Shown: positions 10,513 to 24,180 of the stretch, piece by piece
Layout of the letters: each line of letters begins with the position of its first letter
How positions within the stretch are numbered: position 1 is the first letter of the stretch
Assembly (NCBI RefSeq): GCF_002878395.1
Contig: NC_061115.1
Span: forward strand, 154,064,852 to 154,128,851
DNA length: 64,000 nucleotides
Direction of reading: 5' to 3'
DNA from: Capsicum annuum
Lineage: Eukaryota > Streptophyta > Magnoliopsida > Solanales > Solanaceae
The notes under the pieces: generated by a model
Database searches by the model: none
What the model saw: the letters and a program-made list of their open reading frames with translations, nothing else
What the model was told of the DNA's origin: nothing
Translations under genes and position numbers: made by a program

Positions 10513-13435
10513 TGTCACGACCCAAAAATGAGGGTCATGATGGCACTTGTCGCGGCGTACCTTAACAAGTAAGTCTATCACCCAAACTGATACAAAAAGA
10601 GGAAAAACTAGAAATATCCCAAAGTAAGGCTTCTAGAACGAAGCCAAACCATATAAATTATCATAACAATGCAGAAAGAACTTATTCAAAATACCAATCA
10701 TGCTCCAAACCAGTTGTTAATAGTGTAAGAACTACTATTACAATTCAGGAGTCAAATACATTAGAAAAATAACCACAAGAAAATAATATCTGTCTGTGAA
10801 TACTAATAAAGACATAACTACAGTAGAAAGATAGAGGTGAGCTTCGGACGCATAAATGTCCAACTGCTACCTTGGAAGCTCCAACAATTGCTCGAGTCAA
10901 GTAAGCTGAGGTGCACTCAAGCTAGGACCTGCACCAAAAGGTCGCAGTAGGCATGGATACGGTCCACTTATACTCAGTAGGTATCATAGGTAGATCAAGC
11001 AAAATAGTAAATAAAACATATAAAATATACGCTAAGGGCACGTCACCTACAATAAAAAAAATATCCTGGAATGATAGCCCACACTGCTTCAACTAACAGT
11101 TTTAATATATCACATACATGCCAAGATAGAACACGAGTATGTATTATATCACATATAAGTAGAACAAGGGGGAACATGCATATATAAGATCATCAAATAC
11201 AAGCAAAAGAAGATAAGACAATTGCATAAATGACAAGTTAATATGACAATACAACACAATATAAATACAATAAAGTAAGTGCAATGTATATGTTGATAAT
11301 GATGATGCAAGAGGTCACCGAACAATCTCCGAAATAGTCGCACAATTCCCGTATACACCTACGGAGGCAAGCCATCCAATGTAGGACTCATGGGGGGTTC
11401 ATCAACCCATATACAATCCACATATCTTATATCTCCTTTCCGGCACATCCCTCGAAAAGAATTTTATAGGGTGTTACAATATCCCCTCCCCGGCACACCC
11501 CTCGAAAAGGGTTTTAAAAAGGTATTGCCAGTGTTACTCAGGTGTTGCCACGGTGGTACCAATGTTTCATGAATGAGTATGATATGAGATATAATGCTCA
11601 CAACTAATCACAATGAGTATTTTCATAATCAACCACATGATATATTTCCACAACCAACCACAATGATACATTTTCACAACCAACCACAATGATACATTTC
11701 AACAACCAACCACAATGATACATTTCCATAATCATGTGAGCTAATATCCACTCATTATTTCTGTTTCATCCATGAATTTCCACATGTCTCATATACCAAC
11801 AAGTATGAATATATCACAATACACCAATGGTTCCACATTAGATATTTCAACAACACAGTATAATTATTCACATGTATTCAAGGCTATCAACATCACATAC
11901 AACCCCACACAGTCACACACATCATATAATATCACAGTTTTGATAATTACATCACATATAGGACCCCAAACGGGCAAAACACCTAGATATCCATTTTTTA
12001 TGATTAGTTCCCACCCTTACATGCATTTTATACCATCATTTACTACCCAACACAGTCTGAAAGAGTTAAGCCATAACCTATCTGAAAAGCCAAAATCGAT
12101 CCGCTACACTTCGAACCCACAACCTTAATTTTCATGAACAAACTTAAAATCCAATAAAAATATCAAATATGGAATCTATGCGTCCAAACAAAACAAATGA
12201 CACTCATATTGACTACTTTTGGTTCAGGGTCAAAACAGACCCCCGGAACAAATTTCCAAAAAAAAAGTGCAAAATCAGAACTTTACTTTAAAAATATGTC
12301 TCCATATTTTTAGAAATCTACGGCTGAAAATTCAAGTTAAATAGAGTAAAAAAAAGAGGTTCAAATTGAAGAAAAACCATTTTTAAGCTTTACTTGATAA
12401 AATATTTGAAATCCAGGTTAAAATCAAGAATCAGAGTTGTTTTGAAGGTTAAATTGATGAAAAACTAGTAATTATAAGATAAAAATCTTATTCAAGTGAA
12501 AAAAATAAAATTGGGTTTGAAATCAAGCCCTAAAATTTTTGGGTTTTGAGAAATTAATCAAGAAATTACAAAAAAAAGGATGAATCCTTACCTTAAATCA
12601 ATAATAAAATCAAGAAATAGGTGTTAATCTAGCTTCCAAGCTCCTACAAACCTTACTTTTAAGCTCCCAAACTATTTTATGGTTTAACTCCCAAGAGGCA
12701 AGATGAAAAATGAGCAAAAATAGGCCGGGGTGGGGGGATGCTATTTATATAAGAAAAACTGCACTATTGTTTTTAAGTCCAAACGGACTTCGATGGGGTG
12801 CTAGAAATTCGTTCAGAGTCCGATATATGCAAACGAACTATGCAACCATACTAAATTCAATGTTTCGGATGCAATGGTGATATCATATTTTCAAAAAAAA
12901 CATCATTTTCACAAAGTTGACTCCCGAAACCCGAAATTATAATTTTTTAATCAAGGGTCGAAATGAGATTTAAAAGTCGTAAAATCACACCAAACATGCT
13001 ATCACCCTAAAATTGATTTTCTGGATCTGCTGGCTAAGTCAGATTTTCCATCCGAGGTCTTTTAGACTAAATGTGGGTCCCATACTCATATTTCTAATTT
13101 TTCAATTTTTCGATCAATAGATCGAAATGAGCTTGGGTGCACTGGGACCTAAACCAATGGTCTACCTAGTCTAAAATCAATATTCCAAAGCTGCTGGCGC
13201 AGTCTGTTTGTTCATCCATCACACGGAACAAAAAATTCCCCATAAGTCTAAAATAAGGCTCTCGAAGCCATCAAAACCCACAATATAGCACAAACGGTAC
13301 CAAAATGCATCAAAAACCATGTCAATCACTCCCACACCCTAGAAATACCATAATGCAACTACGAAGAGGGGAAAAATAGTCAAATAACATAGAGAAACCT
13401 ATTTCACATATTTTATCAAAAAGCTAATCATTACA
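10513..13435 (-). repeat. Gypsy-1 3' LTR (gene orientation)
   Basis: About 2.9 kb, ending CATTACA on the plus strand at 13435. A TATA-like box lies on the minus strand at 12744-12753 (CTTATATAAA). It aligns with 16793-20217 throughout, apart from the MITE in the other copy and small indels. Confidence 0.85.
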
Positions 13436-14107
13436 ACATCCACCACTAAAAATCGAGTTCGTCCTTTAACTAAAGGCAAAAAAATTACCTGAATCAATAA
13501 AGAGCTGGGATAAGAACTACGCATATCACACTCAACCTTCCAAGTAACCTCATCTACAGGTCGATGTCGCTACTGAACCTTAACCATATGGATAACTCTA
13601 GAGTGTAACCTCCTAACATCCCTAGCCAAAAATTGAAAACCGACTCCTCAACAAAGGACAACTGCAAAACTCCATCTGAATCAAGTGAGTCTTCCTTAGC
13701 CTTCCCACTCAACACCTTATCTTGAATCAACCTCAATCCAATATCATCAAACTGATGAGCTCGAATATTCTCCATCAAATTAGATCTAGCCTCCATAATA
13801 GCCAAAACATGCCCAAGTATCGAAATATCAAGCCTAACCATCTGGTTAGCTAGAGACTGAACCTCTAAGGCTAAAGGCCTGTCCTAGGTCAAAAGATGCG
13901 CCAAGATACCCATGTGAGTCGACTTCTAGATTAAGGCATCTACAACCACATTAGCTTGCCTGGATGATAGAGAATAGACAAGTCATAATACTTAAGCAAC
14001 TCAAGCCAACGACTCTAACTTATATTAAGATCTCGTTGGGTGAAGAAGTACTAAAGGATACGATGATTTGAGAAGATCTCACAACAGACTCCATAAAAGT
14101 AGTGCCT
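13436..14107 (-). pseudogene. Gypsy-1 pol 3' end: RNase H tail fused to chromodomain tail
   Basis: Reading leftward from 13841, a sequence typical of the RNase H-integrase linker (ENIRAHQFDDIGLRL) passes in frame, near 13655-13670, directly into the start of a chromodomain region (LSFVEE). The frame then shifts to one with RDVRRLHSRVIHMVKV, then a stop, then EVTWKVECDMRSSYP. The integrase zinc finger, DDE core and GPY region that should lie between are absent. The lost stretch is inferred to be about 1-1.2 kb by comparison with gypsy-2. Confidence 0.75.
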
Positions 14108-15235
14108 TCATAACCTCAAAGCAAACACAACTGCGCACAACTCTAAATCATAGATAGGATAATTCCTCTCATGAGGCTTCAACTGACGAAATGCATAAGC
14201 AATCACCTTGCCTTCCTGCATAAACCTAACATCTAACCCAACACCTGAAGCATCACGTAAGACGGTAAAACCCATGCCCTCCTTGGGAAAAGTCAATATA
14301 GGAGCTAAAGTCAACAAATCATCGAGCTTTTGAAAACTCACCTTGCAAGCATTAGACCAGTGAAAAGAAATCTTCTTCTGGGTCAACTTGGTCAATGGAG
14401 CTGCAATGGATGAAAAATCCTTGACAAAACATCGATAATAACCTGCTAATCCAAAAAAACTATGAATCTCGGTAGTCGAAGTAGGTCTAGCCCAATCAAG
14501 AACCATGACAATCTTGGTTGGAACAACCATAACTCCCTCCTTAGTCACTACATGACCCAAGAAAGAAACAAACTCCAACCAAAACTCGAACTTAGAAAAC
14601 TTGGCATATAATTTCTCGTCCCTCAATCTCTAAAGCACAATCCGCAAATGCTCCTCAAGCTCAACCTCACTCTTGGAATACACCAAGAATCATCCGTAAA
14701 TACAATAACAAAGGAGTCAAGATACAGTCGAAACACCTAGTTCATCAACCCCATAAATGTGGTAGGGGCATTGGTTAATCCGAAGGACATGACCAAGAAC
14801 TCATAATGAACATATCGAGTCCGAAAAACGATCTTCGGAATATTTGAAACTCTAATATTCAACTAGTAATAACCAGACCTCAAATTAATCTTTGAAAACA
14901 CTGCAACACTGTGAAGTTGATCAAATAAATCATCAGTGTGAGGAAGAGGATACTTATTCTTAGCCGTCACCTTATTTAACTATCGATAATCAATACATAT
15001 CCGCATAGACCTATCCCTTTTCTTCACAAAAAAGAAAGGTGCAACCCAAGGTGAAACACTAGGTCGGATAAATCCCTTATCCAACAACTCTTGTAACTGA
15101 TCCTTCAGTTCCTTCAACTCTGCTGGAGTCATCCTATAAGAAGAAACAGAAATGGGCTTGGTGCCCTACTCAACATCAATAGAAAAATCAATATCTTGAT
15201 CCGGAGGCATACCAGGCAAGTCCGTAGAGAACACG
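14108..15235 (-). pseudogene. Gypsy-1 reverse transcriptase and RNase H, broken
   Basis: 14108-14626 is open and encodes the RT thumb and RNase H ([44 protein letters not shown]). In the RNase H part, [14 protein letters not shown] replaces the usual [12 protein letters not shown]. From 14640 to 15235 the RT palm and fingers can be read only through stops and frameshifts. The active-site block reads FVIVFTDD instead of the usual FIDD. Inactive. Confidence 0.85.
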
Positions 15236-15475
15236 TTCATAAACTCATGGAAAATACGAATAGAATCCAAAGAAGGAGGCAAATAATACTGGTGTCACGA
15301 ATATGAGCCAAGTAAGATAAACATCCCCTCTCAATCAATTTATGAGCCTGAACATAAGATATAATCCTCTTAGGACCCAAATGAAGTGCACTCTTCCAAG
15401 CTATCCTTGGAACACCCGACGAAGCTAAAGTCACAGTCTTGGCAAAAAAATTAAGACAGTATAATAAGGAGCCAA

Positions 15476-15898
15476 CTAATCCATACCTAAAATAACATCA
15501 AAATTGACCATATCTAATACAAGAAAATCTACCAAAATATCATGCCTGGCAAAAGTCACAACACAAGATTGGTACACCCGATCCACCACTAAAGAATCAC
15601 CTATCGAGGATGATACACAAATAGGCATGACAAGAGGCTCACCAACAGAATCAAAACCCAAAAAAAAATATACAGACACATAGGAGAAAGTCGATCCGGG
15701 ATCAAATAATACAGATACAGGTTTGAAATAAACGGGGATGATACTTGTAATCACAACATCTGAAGCCTCTGCCTCAAGTCTTGATGGTATAACATAACAT
15801 TGTCCACGACAACTAACTACCCGAGTGGCCCCACGACCACCACCACAGGCTCTACCATCTTTACCTCTCACACCTCTGATAGAACCCTTACCTCTCAC
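15476..15898 (-). pseudogene. Gypsy-1 protease region
   Basis: An open frame of 140 codons. It has a retropepsin-like segment with VLFDPGSTFSYVS, where the catalytic D-S/T-G is altered to D-P-G, then DILVDFLVLDMVNFDVILGMD, the conserved end of chromoviral proteases. Just upstream (15900-16080, minus strand) a zinc-knuckle block reads CYMSDEIGHVARDYP, with two of its cysteines lost. Not functional. Confidence 0.8.
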
Positions 15899-15899
15899 A

Positions 15900-16600
15900 G
15901 CTAAAATAGGAGTAGCCCAAATCTCCTAATGGGGATAGTCCCTAGCCACATGGCCAATCTCATCAGACATATAGCAATCTCTGTGACCAGCCTTAATAGG
16001 AGAAGGTACAACTGGGCCCAAACGGCCACCATAAACTGTTGACCTAGAAGATTCACCACTTGAACTCTGTAAAGTCATCACTGTCCTACCATGGTATCCA
16101 CAAAAACCTCTAAAATCTCTACCTCAAGAGGTCTGACTTCTGAACTCATCAAAACATCGCATCTTCCTGGCACCTCTCTAAGATGCACTAAGAATACCCT
16201 CTGTTATCTTTGCATGATCCACTATACTCTAGAAAGAAACCCCAAGCACAACCATCAGATATGTAGCCAACTAAAGAGAAATATCCAAACCCTTCACGAA
16301 CTTTTAAATCTTTATAAACATAGTGGAAATTCTATCATACGAATATCTGGACAGGGCATGGAAGCGTGTTTCATACTCAGTAACTGCCATGAAGCCCTGC
16401 TCCAAATGATCAAACTCGTCTTGTATCCGATCCTTCAAACTATAAGACATGAATCTCTCCAGAAAGGCATCAACAAACTGATCCCATAACAACTTAGGAG
16501 CATCAACAGGCCTATAATAGACAAACAATAGCCACCAATCTCTCACAACATTTCTCAACTGATAGTAGTATAAGCCATACCATTCGCACAAAAAGAATGA
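15900..16600 (-). pseudogene. Gypsy-1 gag remnant
   Basis: 16304-16591 is open and resembles chromoviral Gag (LLWDQFVDAFLERFMSYSLK, EQGFMAVTEYETRFHALSRY). The N-terminal part before it is missing or decayed, and the zinc knuckle downstream is damaged. A plus-strand open frame at 16091-16489 is its antisense shadow. Confidence 0.8.
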
Positions 16601-16777
16601 AGCACAACTCAGAACATAAGGTGAGAAAGAACTTCACACGATAAAGAATAAAATGAGAGAAGTCTTATAAAGACGTCCTATAGCCTCTTGAAGATAGATA
16701 TAGACGTCTATGTACCGATTCACGAGACTCTATTAGACATCCCATTCTTACACTATTGAGACCAATGAAACTTGGCT

Positions 16778-16790
16778 GCTCTGATACCAA
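16778..16790 (-). promoter_or_regulatory. Gypsy-1 primer-binding site (tRNA-Met)
   Basis: The minus strand reads TTGGTATCAGAGC two bases from the LTR edge at 16793. This is the standard plant gypsy site pairing with the 3' end of initiator tRNA-Met. Confidence 0.9.
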
Positions 16791-16792
16791 TT

Positions 16793-19700
16793 TGTCATGA
16801 CCCAAAAATGAAGGTCATGATGGCACTTGTCGCGGCGTACCTTGACAAGTAAACCTATCACCCAAATTAATATAAAAAGAGGAAAAAATAGAAATATCCC
16901 AAGGTAAGGCTTTTAGAATGAAGCCGAATCATATAAGTAATCATAACAATGCAGAAAGAACTTATCCAAAATACCAATCATGCCCCAAATCAGGTGTCAA
17001 TAGTGTAAGAACTACTAATACAATCAAGGAGTCAAATACATCAGAAAAATAACCACAAGGGAATAATATCTGTCTTCGAATACTACTAAATATATAACTA
17101 CTATAGAAAGATATAGGTGAACTTCGGATGCATAAATATCCAACCATTACTTTGGAAGCTCCAACAATCGCCCGAGTTAGGCAAGCTGAGGCACACTCGA
17201 GCCAGGACCAACACCAAAAAGGCGCAATAGGCATGAGTATGGTCCACTTGTACTCAGTGAATAAAGCATATAAAAGATACACTAAGAGCACGTCACCTGC
17301 AATAAGAAAATATCCCACAATGGTAGCCCACGCCGCCTGCACTAACAGTTTTAATATATCATATACACACTAAGATAGAACAAGAGTATGCATTCTATCA
17401 CATATAAGTAGAACAAGGGGGAACATGTATTAACAATATCATCAAATAAAAGTAAAAGAAGATAAGACAATTACATAAATGGCAAGTCAATATGGCAATA
17501 CAACACAATATAAACATAATAAAGTAAGTGCAATGTATATGGTGATGATGATGATGCACAAGGTCATTGCACAACCTTCGGGATAGTCGCACAATCCTCA
17601 TATACACCTACGGAGGCAAGCCTCCCAATGCAAAACCCATGGGGGGTTCGTTAACCCGTATACAATCCACATATCTTATATCCCCTTTTCGGCACATTCT
17701 ATAATATCTCCTCCCCGGTATATCCCTCGGGAAAGATTTTAAAAAGGTATTACCAGTGTTACTCAGGTGTTGCCACGGTGGTACCAATTTTTCATGAATG
17801 AGTATGATATGAGATATAGTGCTCATAACCAATCACAATGAGCATTTCCATAATCAAGCACATGATATATTTCCACAACCAACCACAATGATACATTTTC
17901 ACAACCAAACACGATGATACATTTCCATAACCAACCACGGTGATACATTTCCATAACCACGTGAGCCAATATCCACTCATTATTTTTGTTTCATCCATGA
18001 GTTTCCACATGTCTCATATACCAACAAGTATGAATATATCACAATACACCAATGGTTCCACATTAGACATTTTAACAACACAATATAATTACTCACATGT
18101 ATTCACTGCTATCAACATCACATAGGACCCCACACAGTTACACACATCACATAATATCTCAATTTCGATAATTACATCACATATAGCTCCCCACACGGGC
18201 AAAAGACCTAGATAGCCATTTTTTATGATTAGTTCTCACCCTTAACATGAATTTTGCACCATCATTTACTACTCAGCCCAATCTCAAAGAGTTAGACCAT
18301 AACCTACCTCAAAAGTCGAAATCGATCTGCTACACTTCAAACCCACGACCTTAATTTTCACGAACAATCTCAAAATTCACTAAAAATATCAAATATAGAA
18401 TCTACGCATCAAAATAAAATCAACAACACCCATATTGACTATTTTTAGTTCGGGGTCAAAATGGACCCCCGAAATGAGTTTTCAAAAAAGAAAAGCAAAA
18501 TCAAAACTTTACTTCAAAAATATGTTCTTCATATATTTAGGAATCTACAGCTGAAAATTCATGTAAAAAATAAGGTTGAAGAAAACCCACTTTTAAGCTT
18601 TATCAGGTAAAATCTTTGAAATCCGGGTTAAAATCAAGAATCAGAGTTGTTTTGAAGGTTAAATTGATGAAAAACTGGTAATTATAAGATAAAAATATTA
18701 TTCAAGTGAAACAAAGTGAAATTGAGATTTAAAATCAAGCCCTAAGATTTTTGGGGTTTTGAGAAATTAATTAAGAAATTACTAAGAAAGGGGTGAATAC
18801 TTACCTTAATCCGCAATAAAACTAAGAAATAGGTATTGGTCTAGCTTTCCAAGCTCCTACAAACCTTACTTTTAAGCTTTGACACTATTTTATGGTTTAA
18901 CTCCCACGAGACAAGATAATAAATGAGCAAAATAGACCAAAGGGGGGGGGGGGAATGCTATTTATAGCAGAAAACTACACTGTTGCTGATTTTTTAAGTC
19001 CAAATGGACTTCGACGGGGTACCCGAAATTCGCTCAAAATCAAATATATGAAAACAAACTATACAACTACTCTAAATTCGATGTTTCAAACGTGATGGCA
19101 ATATCATATTTATTAAAAAATATTATTTTCACAAAGTTGACCTTCGAAATTGTAATTTTTCTAATTGAGGGTCGAAATGAGATTTAAAAGTCGTAAAATG
19201 TCACCAAATATGATATCATGCTAAACTTGACATTCTGTATTTGCTGGCGAAGTCAAATTTTCTATTTGAGGTCGTTTCGACCAAACGTGGGTCGACACCC
19301 ATATTTTCAATTTTCCAACTTTCCGACTAATAGGTCGAAATGAACTTGGGTGCACCGGGACCCGAACCAAAGGTCTACCTAGCCTAAAATTGATATTTCA
19401 GAGCTGCTGGTATTCAGTAATCCATTATACGAATCAAAAGATATTCCTACAAGTCTAAATAAAGCTCTCGGAGCCATAAAAAACCACAATATCGCACAAA
19501 TGGTACTAAAATGCATCAAAAATCACGCCAATCAGTCTCACACCTCAGAAATACCATAATAGGGGTTTGCAAAAACCAAACCGATCGATAAGCCGAACCG
19601 ATAAAAATGTTATTGATTTATTTTTATTGGGTTAACGATTTTTTAATGATTTTATAAAAAAAAATTATTGGGTTATTGGTTCGGTTTAATTTTATCTTAT

Positions 19701-20217
19701 TGGGTTATTAGGTAAATCGATAACCCAATAAGAATATATATATATATATATATATATTTCTCTTAATTTTTCATTAATCTCTACAAATTAACAAACCTAT
19801 TATTTCAATTATACAAACTCTTAATTTATCCTAACAACATGTAGTTCAAACTTGAAGATTCTTGTAAATTAAAACACATTATATATGATTTTTGTTCGCA
19901 ACTAAGATTCAATTTTTTTCATGTTAATTGCTACTATTTCTATTTTATGAGTATTTTCTTATCGGTTAAACCGAAAAATGAACCACTAAGGACTAAAAAT
20001 CGATAAATCAAAAATCGATATTTTTTTTATTAGTTTGATTATTGATTTAGCATATTTAAAAATCAAAACTGATAAATCAAACCGATAATATGTAAAACCA
20101 AATCGAACCGACCGATGCACACCCCTATACCATAATGCAACTATAGAGAGGGGTAAAACAGTCAAATAATACAGAAAAATATATTTCACATATTTTATCA
20201 AAAAGCTGATCGTTACA
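16793..20217 (-). repeat. Gypsy-1 5' LTR (gene orientation), with MITE
   Basis: 3425 bp including the 568-bp MITE at 19560-20127. A TATA-like box (CTATAAATAG, minus strand) is at 18958-18967, and a G-homopolymer lies just right of it near 18942-18953. Confidence 0.85.
19560..20127. mobile_element. hAT-type MITE with TAGGGGT ends inside gypsy-1 LTR
   Basis: Starts TAGGGGTTTGC and ends with the complement of TAGGGGTGTGC. Exact 8-bp duplication TACCATAA (19552-19559, 20128-20135). It is absent at the matching place in the other LTR (13345-13360), which confirms the insertion. Its CGGTT-rich flanks and AT microsatellite resemble the element at 8037-8785. Confidence 0.9.
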
Positions 20218-20222
20218 CTTTA

Positions 20223-21640
20223 TATGGTTCGTGGTTGAGGACTAACACATATAGCTACAAAAGAAATTCTGTTGTAGCTGTGATGGTAAAAATAATTTGC
20301 TATGAAATATATACTTATAGCAAATAACTTTACTCTTTTGTCATGACAAATAAAATCCGTAGCAATTTTTATTTTGTAGCCAAAATGTATTCTATTGTGG
20401 CAAAAGATTTGATTTGTTTGCTATGAAAATTTAAACTTTGTGGTTACATTATATTTTAGACTTGTGGAAAATACTTGTATTTAATTATTAGAATATTTAT
20501 TGCTATGAATTAAAATATTTGCCACAAATATTTTCGTACATAGCTAAAAGTTTATTCTTCTTACACGAAAAATAAAAATTATATTTTCAAAAAAAAAAAA
20601 CTTGTTACGAAAAGTGAAAATATATAGCCATATTTTGGTTAGTTAAATGTTGATTTAGCCATGACTATATAAATGCATTGCTACAAATTGAAGAATATTG
20701 TCATAAAAATTAGTAATTACAAAAATTTCTATAATATAGCTAAAATTTAAAAATATAAATTTCAAAATTAATTTTAAGTAACACATAAATACATTTAGAA
20801 TATTCACAATACATAATTCTTCTATGATGATAGCAATAGCAACATTTTGCCTAAGATCCTAAGCGATATAATTTTCTTCTTTTTCGCACACCACAATTTA
20901 CCTGCAAATTTTCAATAAAATAAATTAATGCCAAAAAGCAAAAACAATTGTATCATATATGTAATTTAAGAGGTAGTATAGTAACATATTTTACCTAAAA
21001 TATCATTGTCAAAATCTTCTATAATGTTCTTATATGACCAATTTTTGTAAGATAATGAAACTCAATAAACTTCAAAGGGATTGCAAGATCCAAACCACTC
21101 AATCTTTTACATAATTTTTTTTTTTAACAAAACTTCGAAGACCTGTCGATATTAATATAATAATACAATAATAAGCCTCTGATTCTAGTGGTATGTACCG
21201 TAAAAAGACATCAACTTTACTCAAACAGAAAAATATTTATAAATAAAAGTTAAACTTACTTTATCATCAATTTTACTCCGAATAAAAAATGGAATCACCA
21301 TTTTTCACCTTAGATCCATGAGAAGCAATTTCACTTCCAATAAAAAATGAAATCACCATTGTTTACCTTAAATTGCTGAGAACCAATCTACATAAATAAG
21401 CAAGAAAATTCTTTCAATCTACAATTATAATAACTTAAAAAAGAAGATAAAAGTATTCCTCAACAATAATAAAGAGCAAAGAAAATTAAAACTAACGATA
21501 CCAGAAGCAAAGGGGAAGGGGGCGAGGGGTGCGACGGCTAGGAAGGGAAAAGAATTCAAGGGACTAGGTTTTGTGAATTTTTGGAGTTGGCCGCTTGGCC
21601 AATATGCATTTTCTTTTAGGGGATCTTTTAAAAGTAACAA
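20223..21640. other. CACTA left subterminal repeats and interior
   Basis: 20223-20800 continues the CACTA after the CTTTA duplication. It carries dense TAGCTACAAA, TTGCTATGAA and TAGCCA motifs on both strands. 20800-21640 has no recognisable transposase, and short open frames here show no conserved motifs. Confidence 0.6.
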
Positions 21641-23710
21641 CATTTTGCTATAAAAACCACCTTTCATAGCCACATTTTACATAATTACCATTTATAGCCG
21701 TTGTATTCGATTTACGCTCGCTGTATTCAGTTTTACAGAAGTATGCATTCATATAAAATATGAATACAGTCCCTATTTAGTCGTTGTATTCGATTCACAG
21801 TTGTTGTATTCACTTTTACTTAGTGGTCTATATTCATAAAAACATAAATACACTAGATATTTCGTCTCGCCAAAAACACTATCATTTTTTTTCTTTTTCA
21901 TTTTCTTATATTTTTTCTTTTGTCGTGTTTTCCTCGTTTTTTCCTCTCCTTTTTCTATTTTTTCCAATTTTTTTTTTCTCTCTTCTATCTCTAACTTTCA
22001 TTTCTCTTTTTTCTTTTCTTTTCTTCTTTAATTTTTTTAGTGTTTTGTACTTATTTTCTTTATCATTTTTTTGTTCTATTTTATATTTTATTATTTTTGA
22101 AAAATATGACTACTCGAACACAAGTCATGGATGATAACGTAAATACCATAATTATTTATCATATTTGTAGTCACATCGTTATTTATATTTTTGTATTCAT
22201 TGATACAACTGCATTTATATTTGTATTTTAAATTTCACGTTTGTATTTGTATTTTGTAGTTCACATTATATTTGTATTTTATAGTTTGCACTTGTATTTG
22301 TATTTGTTAGTTCACACCATCATTTATATTTTATATAATTTGCACTTGTATTTTAAAATTATTTTATATTTGTATTTTATAATTGACTGTATATTATATT
22401 GGATTATATTTGTATTGTGGTTTTATTGTATTTACATATTTAGATTATATTTGTATTTGTATTCTATTTTTGTCGATGTCTTTTTATTTCTAAAGAATTA
22501 TTTTATATTTGTATTTGTAAGTTTATTGCATATTGTATTTAGCCGTGACTATGTACAATTTGTATTCTATTTTCGTCGATGTATTTGTATTTTTAAACAA
22601 TTATTTTATATTTATATTATAAGTTGATCATATATTGTATTTGTATTTGTAATTTCATTTGTTTGTATTTGAATTTGTAATTGACAACATCATTTGTATC
22701 TTTAAACATTAGAAAAAAATTATAATTTTTCTTTCTATAAAGACTCGTATTTACATTTATTGATACAATTTGCATCATAATAAAAATAAAAATAATAAAT
22801 TATACAAATACAAATGTTACATCTGTATCAATGACACATGTTTATACAACTTGAACCATATGCATACAAAATGATACTTGTTTATATACAAATATAAATG
22901 ATAAATTTGAAATATGAAACACAATGATATATTTGCATTGAAAGACAAATTGCATATTTATGTATTTTAGTCTCAAGCAAATACAATTAATCAATATACT
23001 TATTTATATACAAAAATACGAATGATAAATTATATATATTCACAACTAAACTATTCAACTCCAAATAATAAATTTATTTAAAATACATTGTATGATACAA
23101 AAAAAATATAAAATCCAACAACAAACAAAAAAAATAAAAAAAATAAAAAAGGAGAAAAAATGACCAAAAAAATAAAAAAGAACGAAAAAAGAATCAAAGA
23201 AAATGCAAAAAAAACAGGCCGCACAAGCACACTTCTCAAGTTCGCTTTCTTTTAAATTCATTTCATCTCAAAATATCAGTAATAAGTCCATGGTTCTTTG
23301 ATTAAACCTTACAAAAAAAAAAAAGACTGTAAAAAATAAAAAAGAAATATAGAAAAAGATGAAAAAATAAAAAGAAAATATAATTTAGGCTACAATTATG
23401 GTTGTATTAGCGTGTAACTATAAGGCTACAAAAATAAATGAATAAAAAATAAAAAGAAAAAAGTGAAAAAATAAAAAATAAAGTTAAAGCAACAAAAAAA
23501 GGAAAAGAAAAACGAAAGAAAAAAACCGAAAAAGAAAAAAAGAAGAAGAGAATAATAGAAAATAGAAAAAGAGAGAAAATACATGAGAAAAACTATGAAT
23601 TGTAATTAGGAATAATTAATAGGCAAGAAGGACTATGGATTGTAATTAATTAAAAATTAGGCTTTAAGTGTTAATAAAAGCCTAATAGTGGCTAATCCGG
23701 ATAATTTTCC
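21640..23710. repeat. Foldback-like T-rich/A-rich block
   Basis: The plus strand is T-rich from about 21880 to 22720, with many TTTGTATT units at 22140-22700, then A-rich from about 22740 to 23600 (AAATACAAAT, GAAAAAGAAA). The two halves are complementary in composition and in several blocks, suggesting an imperfect giant inverted repeat. GTTGTATTCG units lie at 21700-21830. Exact ends and target duplication were not found. Confidence 0.45.
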
Positions 23711-24180
23711 CTTTCTTTTATGTACATACCTTCTTCTTTTTTCCTTTTTTATACAAAATTATATATGTAAATAAATGTAGTAAGAATTATGGCTAAAAAG
23801 GTGCATATATAAAAAAGAATAAAGATCTAAGATATACCTTTAATAGAATAAAACAAAACTCATTTCATGACCAAATTATATTTTGAAATTACTATATTTA
23901 TCGGGTATCACACACACGACTTCCTCTAAAGTTTATGCCATTTAATTATTTTTACTTTTAGCATTTAGAATTTTAAAATAAACTAAATTTTTATATTAAA
24001 TTATTCTTTACTTGAAATGCATATAGAAAATTATAATATTTATAAATTAAAAACAATTAATATTTTATCTTTAAAGAAATAATTACACATTAAAAAAATT
24101 ATAATTATGCTGCAAAACAATCATATATTTAGGATATTTGAATTTTTATTTTTAAAGAAAAAGATAGTCTGATAAACAAA

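Larger units (their letters stand above)
10513..20217 (-). mobile_element. Ty3/gypsy retrotransposon gypsy-1 (chromovirus type), integrase deleted
   Basis: LTRs at 10513-13435 and 16793-20217. On the plus strand the element starts TGTCACGACCC and ends CGTTACA. Target duplication CTTTA at 10508-10512 and 20218-20222 is exact. Coding is on the minus strand. The primer-binding site (complement of GCTCTGATACCAA, 16778-16790) matches initiator tRNA-Met. The internal region is only 3357 bp because the integrase core is missing. A 568-bp hAT MITE explains the longer right LTR. Confidence 0.9.

Noticed and set aside
16091..16489. 132-codon plus-strand open frame
   Set aside because: Antisense to the gypsy-1 gag remnant.
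20820..21660. CACTA transposase gene
   Set aside because: No TNP2 or TNPA-like motif found in any frame.
21784..22627. Phe/Tyr-rich plus-strand open frames resembling membrane proteins
   Set aside because: T-rich low-complexity DNA gives such frames by chance. No conserved motif.
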